Of a stretch of 64,000 bases of DNA, positions 50,006 through 59,504 are shown piece after piece. A program made the position numbers and the translations under genes. Within the stretch, counting starts at the first letter, position 1; each line of letters opens with the position of its first letter. Origin of the DNA: Yersinia artesiana (GTDB lineage: Bacteria; Pseudomonadota; Gammaproteobacteria; Enterobacterales; Enterobacteriaceae); assembly GCF_902726545.1 (NCBI RefSeq), contig NZ_CACVAD010000001.1, forward strand, positions 1-64,000. Direction: 5' to 3'. Below the pieces are notes generated by a model. It saw only the letters and a program-made list of their open reading frames with translations, did not search any database and was not told the origin of the DNA.

Positions 50006-50971
50006 CTAACTTTTGCCCTGTTTAATTCGGTTAACTAGCACAATTCCCATACAAACTAATAGCAATGCCACCGCGTTTTTCCATTCCAAAATACTTTCAT
50101 TCAGGAAAATGGCGGACAACACCGCGCCAGAAACTGGGATAAGGAAATTGAATGGGGCCACCATGCCGACCCGATTATATTTAAGCAATAAACTCCAAAG
50201 TGCAAACGCGGCCGACGATAACAGCACCAGATAAGCCAGTAGTAATAAAGCCTGCCAGCCAAAGTCACTCAAATGTCCGCCAAACAGATAACCGCCCAGC
50301 GTTAAAACCAGACCACCAATGGCTAACTGATAACCGGTCATTACCGTGGTATCCATGGTTTGTGAAATACGTTTACCATAAATACTGGCGGCAGAAAGGA
50401 TGAAAGCGGCCAACACAACACAGCCCTCACCCATCAGGGAGAAATTGAAGTCCATTAAGTCTGAGCCAAAATTCACCACCATGACACCGGCAAACCCTAA
50501 GACACATCCAATGATTTTATTGAAAGTCAGGCGGTCATTTTTATAAATATAATGTGCCAACAGAACACTGAAAAATGTGCCCGTCGCGTTCATGATAGAG
50601 CCTTTAACCCCAGTGGTGTATGCCAGGCCAATATAGAAAAAAACGTACTGCAATGTTGTCTGTGTAAGCCCTAAAATAGCAATCTGCTTATATTGGCCCT
50701 TCTGAAGGCGACCAATAGCCTTACCGCTGGCGACAGCAAAAAATAGCAATACCAAACCTGCCAATAAAAAACGATACCCCGCAAAAACCATTTTGCTCGG
50801 AATATCATCAGCTGCAATATGGAACAGTGCGTAGCCATTTTTTATGGCGGGATAGGCGCTGCCCCACAACAAACAACAAAACGTTGCGACGAGGAAAACA
50901 AATTTTTTATTAGTAAACAGCGGAGGACTCCGGTCCACGTCAGCATCCTTTTTAGACAAGAAATGAAACAT
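50006..50971 (-). CDS. EamA-family (DMT superfamily) exporter
   Basis: 321 residues with ten hydrophobic segments in two EamA repeats: FLVATFCCLLWGSAYPAIKN opens the first and ILSAASIYGKRISQTMDTTV lies in the second. The conserved helix FNFLIPVSGAVLSAIFLNES is near the end. Members move metabolites across the inner membrane, usually outward; the substrate is unknown. It reads away from the yenI-like remnant. Start MFHFLSKKDADVDRSPPLF is plausible but not fixed by a strong site. Confidence 0.85.
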   Translation of the reverse strand: MFHFLSKKDADVDRSPPLFTNKKFVFLVATFCCLLWGSAYPAIKNGYALFHIAADDIPSKMVFAGYRFLLAGLVLLFFAVASGKAIGRLQKGQYKQIAILGLTQTTLQYVFFYIGLAYTTGVKGSIMNATGTFFSVLLAHYIYKNDRLTFNKIIGCVLGFAGVMVVNFGSDLMDFNFSLMGEGCVVLAAFILSAASIYGKRISQTMDTTVMTGYQLAIGGLVLTLGGYLFGGHLSDFGWQALLLLAYLVLLSSAAFALWSLLLKYNRVGMVAPFNFLIPVSGAVLSAIFLNESILEWKNAVALLLVCMGIVLVNRIKQGKS

Positions 50972-51237
50972 TGTTTCGTTATAACCATTTATGGTCTAAA
51001 AATCCTGTCTAATGTCACTTTTCTCTTAAAAAGATCCCGACAATTCTATTACCCCGCACCTATAGCTTACCCTGAGCCAAAAATCTTTAAACCCGGCCCT
51101 CTGTTTGTAGAATAAACGTACGATGTAGAGAAAGCGGGCATGCTATTACTCCACTCACTAAGTCTCGTTCAATGTTTGCACTCATAAATAAAGAGCGTGT
51201 ACGGTGTTGTTTTAATTAAAAAACTATGGTTCTTATT

Positions 51238-51382
51238 ATGTTAAAACTCTTTAACGTAAATTTTAATAATATACCTGAAAGGAAGCTAGACGAGATTTTC
51301 TCACTTAGAAAAATAACACTTAAAGATCGACTGGAAAGTAACCTGCATTGATGGCAAAGAAAGCAACCGATATGATGATGAG
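51238..51382 (+). pseudogene. yenI: Truncated yenI-like acyl-homoserine lactone synthase
   Basis: From the ATG at 51238 the text reads MLKLFNVNFNNIPERKLDEI, then [14 protein letters not shown] and a stop at 51349-51351 (37 codons). This matches the start of Y. enterocolitica YenI, a LuxI-family synthase, as I remember it. In the next frame, from 51332, the match resumes: [17 protein letters not shown], then a stop at 51383. The intact gene should read ...CTGGACTGGAAAG... here, so loss of one copy of the tandem CTGGA would give this five-base frameshift. Beyond about 51382 (possibly 51410) recognisable similarity ends, leaving about a quarter of a 214-residue protein. Not functional. Confidence 0.78.
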
Positions 51383-51795
51383 TAATTTTTTATTGATAAC
51401 AGAATTATCGTCCGAGGCAAAAGGAGCAACTTTATCTTTCGCCGTCAAAATAACCTGATCAATAAGATGATAACTGTGCTTTTTATATTTTTCACCCTGC
51501 CATCTGGATGCTTTTACCTTCAGATGACCATCAACCCCGATGTCATACACCCCCTAAACACATACTGTTTCTGAGAGAAATCATCTCTGATAGTTTAATC
51601 AGCACAATTTGCTGTTTATTTGATCAGTCGCCATCTGAATTGACTCACATCGCCCTCCCTAAGACATTTATCCCATAAAAAATCTCAAAAATATTCTTCA
51701 AACACATATAAACATTAAACATATTAATGTAATGTGGGTAAAGTTGACTTAAGTCATGTCAGTAACCTAAATCAATCGTATGATAAATAAACGGT
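51383..51795. other. Non-coding AT-rich gap after the yenI remnant
   Basis: It should hold the rest of yenI and a convergent luxR-type partner if the locus were intact, but I find neither. A leftward open frame of 76 codons (51320-51550) overlaps the remnant and resembles nothing I know. Near the right end are a GACTTAAGTC palindrome (51746-51755) and a TATAAT (51796) that may serve the small RNA. Confidence 0.4.
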
Positions 51796-51802
51796 TATAA
51801 TG

Positions 51803-51863
51803 TTTCCCTGGTGTTGGCCGAATTGGCATCCCTTACCAAATGAGATTGGTAAGGGTTTTTTTT
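51803..51863 (+). ncRNA. Small RNA with an ArcZ-type seed (ArcZ paralogue or YenS-like)
   Basis: TTTCCCTGGTGTTGGC at 51803-51818 is, as I recall, the same 16 bases as the seed at the start of the processed form of E. coli ArcZ. A small GCC/GGC hairpin follows, then a strong intrinsic terminator: CCCTTACCAA (51830-51839) with TTGGTAAGGG (51846-51855) and eight Ts to 51863. This is the layout of a processed Hfq-binding small RNA of about 60 bases. A TATAAT at 51796-51801 could start it directly. Alternatively the primary transcript begins further upstream and is cut before the seed, as for ArcZ. Its site next to a yenI remnant recalls YenS, a YenR-activated small RNA reported in Y. enterocolitica. 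ArcZ proper lies beside arcB in E. coli. The strand, seed and terminator are seen; the name is inferred. Confidence 0.75.
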
Positions 51864-52050
51864 GCCTATTATTTGAGCCTGGCTCTGATTTTTCGGATGA
51901 CAGCCGCTCCACTCGCGCTATGGTAATGTTATGTTCAGCACTAAAAGCACTTATCTAAAATAGGGTTATTATCTAACCCAACTAATATGTCAAAATGCTT
52001 CATTAGTTGAGTAGCATTCATATTATGGGCCTAAAAAGGAATAAGGAATC

Positions 52051-52641
52051 GTGACCACTGCTGATATCAAGCCACAATCTCTCACCAAAAGCCGCGTTTT
52101 AGCGGCCGCCAGAACCTGTTTTGCCAAAGATGGCTTCCACGGCGCATCAATGAAAAGCATCTGTAAAGCCTGCGATATGAGTCCCGGAACCCTTTATCAC
52201 CATTTCCCCAGTAAAGAAGCTTTGATTCAAGAAATCATCCTGGAAGATCAGAGCCGGGCCTTTGCGCGCTTCGCAGAAGAGACGTTAGACGACGATATTG
52301 TCCGGAAAACTATCGATAATATGATTGCAGTGTTAGAGGAGGATCGCACCCAACGTTCATTAGTGCTGGAAATTATGGCGGAAGGTATGCGCAATCCCGT
52401 CGTAGCCGCAATGTTACATCGCAAATACGATGCCATTATTGAGTTGATAATATCCCATCTAAAAATCAGCCAGCAGCGAGGTGTTATCGGCTCAGATGTC
52501 GATTTGAACGCAGCCTCCGGACTACTGTTATCACTGACTTACGGCATACTCGCGGATACCAATCTGAGTACAAATACCACGCCAGAACAACTGAGAACAA
52601 CCCTCACGGCAATGATGCATGGCCTTCTTAATATCAAATAA
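52051..52641 (+). CDS. uidR: TetR-family repressor of glucuronide genes UidR
   Basis: 196 residues, GTG start at 52051 with AAGGA upstream. The N-terminal TetR helix-turn-helix reads AARTCFAKDGFHGASMKSIC, then KACDMSPGTLYHHFPSKEAL. The rest follows E. coli UidR (GusR), including LVLEIMAEGMRNPVVAAML and LLLSLTYGILAD. In E. coli UidR represses uidABC and is released by glucuronide metabolites. It lies immediately upstream of uidA in the same direction, 296 bases away, with a palindromic candidate operator between. Confidence 0.92.
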   Translation: MTTADIKPQSLTKSRVLAAARTCFAKDGFHGASMKSICKACDMSPGTLYHHFPSKEALIQEIILEDQSRAFARFAEETLDDDIVRKTIDNMIAVLEEDRTQRSLVLEIMAEGMRNPVVAAMLHRKYDAIIELIISHLKISQQRGVIGSDVDLNAASGLLLSLTYGILADTNLSTNTTPEQLRTTLTAMMHGLLNIK

Positions 52642-52683
52642 ATCAATTTATTAGACACTAATTCTGGTTTATTTTTTTGCACA

Positions 52684-52704
52684 TATAATTAGAACGAACG
52701 TTCG
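52684..52704 (+). promoter_or_regulatory. Probable uidA promoter -10 with UidR-type palindrome
   Basis: TATAAT (52684-52689) is followed by CGAACGTTCG (52695-52704), a perfect ten-base palindrome within GAACGAACGTTCGATT. A TetR-type dimer bound there would block the promoter start. It lies about 230 bases before uidA. UidR binding is inferred from position and symmetry. Confidence 0.5.
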
Positions 52705-52886
52705 ATTGGGTATTTTACAAGCAATGTCAACTGGTGTATTTCATGGTCGTGACCTGTCGCGCCTTTCCAGTGATTGCGAATTAACTTTTATGATCCACGC
52801 ATCACTCTGAGATTGACCCGTTATCGCTCCTACCCGCTGCATGATATTTGTTAAACCAATTAGACCAATTTGGTTTACCTGATGAC

Positions 52887-52904
52887 AAATTGGTCAACCA
52901 GTTT
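52887..52904 (+). promoter_or_regulatory. Probable UxuR/ExuR hexuronate operator upstream of uidA
   Basis: AAATTGGTCAACCAGTTT matches 15 of 18 bases of the remembered UxuR/ExuR consensus AAATTGGTATACCAATTT. Two extra half-sites lie just upstream (ACCAATTAGACCAATTTGGT, 52855-52874). Centre is about 42 bases before the uidA start, where a GntR-family repressor would hinder transcription or translation start. Confidence 0.6.
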
Positions 52905-52934
52905 GTCATTTCATTAACGAAACGGAGTAGATAA

Positions 52935-54743
<1,809 letters not shown>

Positions 54744-54749
54744 TATAAA

Positions 54750-56147
54750 ATGAAGAATAGCCTCACATGGAAAAACATTGTGGGCTATGGTTTAGGCGAT
54801 GTTGCTAACAACTTCGCCTTTGCTATGGGCGCTATGTTTTTATTAAATTACTATACCGATACTGCGGGCATTAATGCCGCAGTAGCGGGAACCATGTTAT
54901 TACTTGTCCGGGTGTTTGATGCTGTTGCTGATGTCATTGTCGGCCGTGTTGTCGATAGTACCCAAACTCGTTGGGGTAAATTCCGCCCCTTCATTTTATT
55001 TGGTGCAGTCCCACTGATGACATTCAGCGTTTTGGTTTTCTCAGTTCCGTCATTCCTTAATGATAGCTATAAAATATTCTATATTTATTTAACTTATATG
55101 GGATTGGGTGTCGCTTATTCCCTGGTGAATATCCCTTACGGTTCATTATCAACAGCCATGACGCAACACCCTGAGGAGCGTGCTAAATTAGGTGCCGCCC
55201 GGACTATCATGGCCTCATTAACCTATACGCTACTGGCATTTGTTATTGCTCCGGCAATTAATGATACCAGCGGTCATCATCAGGCAACCTACACAACTTA
55301 TACTATTGGTCTGGCCATCGTTGGCGTAGCATTATATTGGATTTGTTTTGCTTCCACCCAAGAAAATATTACTCGAGTGGTCAAGCAGCCTTCAATGAAA
55401 CTCAGTATGAATACGGTGAAAAGTAATAAGCCACTATTAATTCTTTGTATCGTGGCTATTTTCACCCTGACAGGTACATTCTCATTAAGTGCGGCCGGTC
55501 TGTATTATGTGCGTTATATCCTCAATGATATGAGTTATTTCAGTACGCTGATTTTTATTCAAACCTTCCTCGGTGCTATTTTGGCAGCCCCGCTGGTTCC
55601 CCGAATGGTGAAAAGCTATGGAAAGAAAACAACTTTTATTATTGGTACTGTTATAGCTTCCGTCAGCTATCTCATTCTATTCTTTTTCCTCGATAAATCT
55701 GTCTATACTGCATTCGCTTTATTTGCCTGTGCATCATTCGGGGCCAGCCTATGCATGACTGTCATGTGGGCGCTTGAGGCAGACACCGTAGAATATGGCG
55801 AATATAAAACCGGTATCCGAATAGAAGGGTTAACGTATTCACTATTTTCATTCACCCGAAAATGTGGTCAGGCACTGGGTGGTTCACTGCCGGCATTTAT
55901 TCTGGTTGCCTCCGGTTACGTTTCAAATCAAGTGCAAACACCCGAAACGATTACTGGAATAAAACTGGCGGTAGCCATAGTTCCTGCGTTATGTATGTTC
56001 TTAGCCTTTTTAGGAATGTGTTTATATCCACTAACAGAAAGACGTTATCAAGAAATTGTCAGTGAAATAAATAAACGCAAAGCCAATAGCGAAGAATTCC
56101 TGGATTCCTTACATGAGATAAATGTCTACCGTAAAAAAACCGAATAA
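54750..56147 (+). CDS. uidB: Glucuronide:proton symporter UidB
   Basis: 465 residues (E. coli UidB 457), glycoside-pentoside-hexuronide cation symporter family, with twelve hydrophobic segments. Typical marks are NIVGYGLGDVANNFAFAMGA, RVFDAVADVIVGRVVDSTQT followed by RWGKFRPFILFG, and the C-terminal EADTVEYGEYKTGIRIEGLT. It brings glucuronides into the cell for UidA. It starts six bases after uidA, so the two are coupled. The Lys/Glu-rich C-terminal tail is longer than I expect from E. coli. Confidence 0.95.
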   Translation: MKNSLTWKNIVGYGLGDVANNFAFAMGAMFLLNYYTDTAGINAAVAGTMLLLVRVFDAVADVIVGRVVDSTQTRWGKFRPFILFGAVPLMTFSVLVFSVPSFLNDSYKIFYIYLTYMGLGVAYSLVNIPYGSLSTAMTQHPEERAKLGAARTIMASLTYTLLAFVIAPAINDTSGHHQATYTTYTIGLAIVGVALYWICFASTQENITRVVKQPSMKLSMNTVKSNKPLLILCIVAIFTLTGTFSLSAAGLYYVRYILNDMSYFSTLIFIQTFLGAILAAPLVPRMVKSYGKKTTFIIGTVIASVSYLILFFFLDKSVYTAFALFACASFGASLCMTVMWALEADTVEYGEYKTGIRIEGLTYSLFSFTRKCGQALGGSLPAFILVASGYVSNQVQTPETITGIKLAVAIVPALCMFLAFLGMCLYPLTERRYQEIVSEINKRKANSEEFLDSLHEINVYRKKTE

Positions 56148-56173
56148 CATTCTATTTTGGATAATAAATACAA

Positions 56174-57445
56174 ATGAAAAAAATTCCGATAAATATTATA
56201 TTGCCTGGGGTCGTTTTCTTATTATCTTATCAAGTGGTAGCAGCTTCTTTTTATGATGAAGAAGATGCATTAAGATTGCGTTTAAGGAATGATTTCCGTC
56301 GGGCAGAAAGAGCCAGTGCGGGTAGTGAAAAAGATATTTATGCTTGGGTGCAAGGTGCGGCACTGGAATATAACAGTCGCTATTATCAGGATCTGATTGG
56401 TGTAGATGTCGGCGGTTTTTACGTTTATAAATTAGGTGCTCGCGATAATTGGAGTACCCGTTGGTATCTCGACGGGCATGATAGTTTTGGCCGTTATACT
56501 GCGGCGTTGAAATTAAAGTTTTCAGAAAAACTATCTATTAAAGCAGGTAGAATGGTCACTGACTCGCTTTATAGTGGTCAGGAAGATCTGCCGATTATTA
56601 ATGCATCATCTCAACGTACTGTTCCAACATTGTCCGATGCTGTATTAATGAAATACAGTATCGATAAGAATTACGATATTTATGCGATGTACCGCTATGG
56701 TGTATATTATTATTCCGATGTCGCGGAAGGTGTCCATCGAACCGGTCCAATAGATCCAACCAATTATCAACACAATCTTTTTCGCCCACAATATATAACG
56801 TCAGTGGTATTTCATGATTCATGTCATTATTACGCCACCAGCGGCTCATGGCAGGAAGATGTCGCCATGCAGTTAATGGCTAAAACCGCAACATGCTTGC
56901 CACTTGATTCGGGTCGAAAAGATAAGTTCAAAGCTGAATTTACCGCTTTTTATGCCAATCTAGATGGGATAACTGCTGCGTTAGATGGGCCGAAGGACAC
57001 CTCATTACTCAGTGGACAGCTTAGCTATATCCACCCTGTCGGCTCATTATTTTTTGGGATAGGAAAAACAGGAGGAAAGTTAAACCGGCTTGCGGGGATT
57101 GATACTGATCTGGGATACCCTTTTGATCTCAGTATTGACCGTAATCACAGCGATATGTGGTCTTATCAATTAGGCGCAACACTTAATCTGCCCGGTAATT
57201 CTTTTATTGGCATTGCTGAAACATTAACCAATGGTTATGAAACCTATCAGCATGATGTGCAAATACGCGGTGCTGGCACGAACCTGCTTTTTGGCTGGCA
57301 AGCAGCTCAAGGGAAATTACAGGGGCTAAAAATATTTGTCGCACTTAACCGTGCTCGGGAACACCGGAATGGCAGCGTATTAGGCGATCGCTTGGATTAC
57401 TACGATAGCAAAGTGAATATTCAGTATGACTTTATAATGAAATAA
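56174..57445 (+). CDS. uidC: Outer membrane glucuronide channel UidC
   Basis: 423 residues (E. coli UidC 421). A signal peptide (residues 1-23, INIILPGVVFLLSYQVVAA) precedes an OprD/OmpG-like beta-barrel: DIYAWVQGAALEYNSRYYQD, the STRWYLDGHDSFGRYTAALK strand, SSQRTVPTLSDAVLMKYSID, and the terminal VNIQYDFIMK ending in an aromatic-containing strand. It should let glucuronides cross the outer membrane and assist UidB. Follows uidB by 26 bases and ends the operon. AT-rich relative to uidA. Confidence 0.93.
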   Translation: MKKIPINIILPGVVFLLSYQVVAASFYDEEDALRLRLRNDFRRAERASAGSEKDIYAWVQGAALEYNSRYYQDLIGVDVGGFYVYKLGARDNWSTRWYLDGHDSFGRYTAALKLKFSEKLSIKAGRMVTDSLYSGQEDLPIINASSQRTVPTLSDAVLMKYSIDKNYDIYAMYRYGVYYYSDVAEGVHRTGPIDPTNYQHNLFRPQYITSVVFHDSCHYYATSGSWQEDVAMQLMAKTATCLPLDSGRKDKFKAEFTAFYANLDGITAALDGPKDTSLLSGQLSYIHPVGSLFFGIGKTGGKLNRLAGIDTDLGYPFDLSIDRNHSDMWSYQLGATLNLPGNSFIGIAETLTNGYETYQHDVQIRGAGTNLLFGWQAAQGKLQGLKIFVALNRAREHRNGSVLGDRLDYYDSKVNIQYDFIMK

Positions 57446-57485
57446 GTGTTTGGTATGTCACAGTTTATGATGCGGCTTTCGAATC

Positions 57486-57502
57486 AGGCTATCAAATAGC
57501 CT
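57486..57502 (+). terminator. Hairpin after uidC
   Basis: AGGCTAT and ATAGCCT form a perfect seven-base stem around CAA, and flanking GCGGCTTTCGA / TCGGAAGCTGC extend it with wobble pairs. No T-run follows; it may mark the end of the uid mRNA. Confidence 0.5.
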
Positions 57503-57660
57503 CTCGGAAGCTGCTCTTAGTGACGAGACAATTTTATTATTCGAAGAAGCAGTCAATCTAATGGGCTAACCCAGTTAGCTCAACAACGTAAGCTGACATC
57601 ATGGATAAAACAAATGTTATGAGGTTACGTGCTGAAAAATAAGAAGATGCTAAGAGAAGA

Positions 57661-57748
57661 TGGCGGAGGAGGAGAGATTCGAACTCTCGAACGGTTTCCC
57701 GTCGACGGTTTTCAAGACCGTTGCCTTCAGCCACTCGGCCACCCCTCC
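57661..57748 (-). tRNA. serT: tRNA-Ser (anticodon TGA)
   Basis: 88 bases read leftward: acceptor GGAGGGG pairs with CTCCTCC, discriminator G and an encoded CCA (57661-57663). The anticodon loop CTTGAAA gives anticodon TGA. A long variable arm (GACGGGAAACCGTC-like) and the T-arm GAGTTCGAATCTC mark class II serine tRNA. In E. coli serT also lies beside tusE. The uid module sits on its 3' side. Confidence 0.96.
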
Positions 57749-57992
57749 GCAACGAGCCGAACTATAAACAGAGCTCCGCCGCTTGTAAAGCTTGTTTGTG
57801 TTTAATCGGGTAAAAAGACACCATCTAATTATCAAATGCTGAATTAATCACCATGATGATGATTCACTGTACACCAGCTCTATTATCTAAACTCTTTATG
57901 CTACCTCTCCCCGTGGGCACAGACTTGTTTGGGATACAGACAAATATTTGCTAAATTAGCAGCCGTTTGATTGATGGGATAACTGAGGTTGT

Positions 57993-58322
57993 ATGCTGGA
58001 GTTTGAAGGACGCACAATTGAGACCGACGCGCAGGGCTACCTGAAAAACAGCGCTGACTGGAGTGAAGCTCTGGCTCCTATATTGGCTGAACAAGAGGGC
58101 ATCACCCTCACCGAACCGCACTGGGAGGTGGTGCGTTTTGTGCGTGCATTTTATCAGGAATTCAACACCTCACCGGCAATCCGTATGCTGGTCAAAGCCA
58201 TGGCGCAGAAATACGGCGAAGAAAAAGGCAACAGCCGCTATCTCTATCGCCTATTCCCCAAAGGACCGGCAAAGCAAGCCACAAAAATTGCCGGATTGCC
58301 CAAGCCAGTGAAATGTATTTAA
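57993..58322 (+). CDS. tusE: Sulfurtransferase TusE (DsrC family)
   Basis: 109 residues. Takes sulfur from the TusBCD complex and passes it to MnmA for 2-thiolation of U34 in tRNA. The DsrC fold is seen in [20 protein letters not shown], with [15 protein letters not shown] following, and the sulfur-carrying penultimate cysteine ends the protein (KPVKCI). Start with TGAGG-type site upstream. Stands between serT and yccX, as in E. coli. Confidence 0.95.
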   Translation: MLEFEGRTIETDAQGYLKNSADWSEALAPILAEQEGITLTEPHWEVVRFVRAFYQEFNTSPAIRMLVKAMAQKYGEEKGNSRYLYRLFPKGPAKQATKIAGLPKPVKCI

Positions 58323-58349
58323 TGCTAATGAATTAGTCAGGTTGATGGA

Positions 58350-58628
58350 CTAATAGCGAATTTTGAATGTCTCAAATGGAGTGGATGGATGAGGCTCGGT
58401 CAGCAGGCGATCAACTCTCGCTCCGCGCGGCCCGCCCTGCTTAATCCACTCCATCAATTGCTCGACCGCTTGTTGTTCGCCATAAGCCACAACTTCTACA
58501 CTGCCGTCATCACAATTTCGGGCATAACCTGTGACCCCTAACGCCAGTGCCTGACGTTGTGTGCTATAGCGAAACCCCACACCTTGAACGACACCATAAA
58601 CATAAGCAGCAGTGCATACTTTTGCCAT
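58350..58628 (-). CDS. yccX: Acylphosphatase YccX
   Basis: 92 residues. The acylphosphatase signature is in [20 protein letters not shown], with the phosphate-binding arginine, and the catalytic asparagine is in [20 protein letters not shown]. It hydrolyses acyl phosphates in the cytoplasm. Ends GP-type [17 protein letters not shown]. Reads leftward after the DUF1622 gene, 19 bases apart, so the three leftward genes here may form one unit. Confidence 0.95.
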   Translation of the reverse strand: MAKVCTAAYVYGVVQGVGFRYSTQRQALALGVTGYARNCDDGSVEVVAYGEQQAVEQLMEWIKQGGPRGARVDRLLTEPHPSTPFETFKIRY

Positions 58629-58647
58629 ATCAGTTCCTCATCTATTG

Positions 58648-59028
58648 TTACTTTTTCCCATGATGCGTGCTGGTATTTGCTTTATTGGCGTTGGCAAAAT
58701 TACTTTCTGCCGACTCTAACTCTTTAGATAAGAAGTAATTAAGGAATGTTCGTATAACAGCAATAATGGCCAGCTTGATCAATTCCTCCATACTTGGGTT
58801 AATTGTCGTAGCCAAAATATCAGCCGCTAATTGGAACTCTAGCGCTAATGCCAGCCAGGTACCAAAACGCGTTCTCATTAAGTGGAGTATGGACTGATTC
58901 TTAAAATTTGTTATTGCAGTGGGCAGTGACTTTACCAACCCGACAAAAACACAAATAACAGACAAGAATTCCAGCAACAGCTGTAATGACTGAGAGAGAT
59001 AAATGATGATTTCTTTTATGTTTTCCAA
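58648..59028 (-). CDS. DUF1622 family membrane protein
   Basis: 126 residues with three hydrophobic segments: LQLLLEFLSVICVFVGLVKS, WLALALEFQLAADILATTIN and LIKLAIIAVIRTFLNYFLSK. The EFQLAADI and AIIAVIRTFLNYFL segments are the DUF1622 signature. The tail is polar, Asn/Lys-rich (NFANANKANTSTHHGKK). Function unknown; inner membrane. It is 12 bases after the small gene upstream, so they are probably co-transcribed. Confidence 0.85.
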   Translation of the reverse strand: MENIKEIIIYLSQSLQLLLEFLSVICVFVGLVKSLPTAITNFKNQSILHLMRTRFGTWLALALEFQLAADILATTINPSMEELIKLAIIAVIRTFLNYFLSKELESAESNFANANKANTSTHHGKK

Positions 59029-59040
59029 CGGAGTTTACCT

Positions 59041-59250
59041 CTATTTCTCACTGTTTTTTTGCTTTAAATGGAACGAAAAACGTGACTGGAAATAGGATTT
59101 AAGATGTTCTTCCATCGAATGAATTTTTTGGTCAATACTGTTACACAGAAACTCATCGCTATTCATCGCGTCAACCCGCTGTAGTGCCATTAAATCAATT
59201 TCTTCTTTTTGTTTTTCGGTGAGTTCTGTGTGAGTTTGCTTATTCGTCAT
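59041..59250 (-). CDS. Small charged helical protein, unknown
   Basis: 69 residues, rich in Glu, Lys, Gln and Ser, with no membrane segment: ELTEKQKEEIDLMALQRVDA, then IDQKIHSMEEHLKSYFQSRF. It looks mostly helical, with hydrophobic spacing suggesting a coiled coil. I do not recognise a family. It is the first gene of a leftward pair with the DUF1622 protein, so it may be a soluble partner of it; this is inference from position. A GGAG lies upstream of the ATG. Confidence 0.65.
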   Translation of the reverse strand: MTNKQTHTELTEKQKEEIDLMALQRVDAMNSDEFLCNSIDQKIHSMEEHLKSYFQSRFSFHLKQKNSEK

Positions 59251-59504
59251 GATGCGACTCCTGCTATGAAGAAAGTTTGAACCAAGAAAGTTATTATAGC
59301 TCTATGAATATGTTAGCGAAAAATTTTTGGCCGTTCTCTCGAATGTGAGAGAGCAGTCGAGGAGAGGCTAAGCCGCCTAAGTGAGCGCTGGCTATCAAGA
59401 CAGTCGTGGTAGTGAGTAGCATGATATTGCTATATCATTGTGACCTTATTTTGATTGATAATAACCCATCAATTTCAACCATTTGATTTTAAAAGAATAT
59501 TATA

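Noticed and set aside
51320-51550. Leftward 76-codon open frame overlapping the yenI remnant
   Set aside because: Resembles no family I know, begins with a GTG without a ribosome binding site, and its C-terminal part is the antisense of yenI-like sequence.
51771-51785. FNR-like motif ATCAATCGTATGAT upstream of the small RNA
   Set aside because: The half-sites are in the everted order relative to the FNR consensus.
57661-57748. serT as an active island attachment site
   Set aside because: I could not find an integrase gene or a second copy of the tRNA 3' end in the window, so insertion there remains only a possibility.
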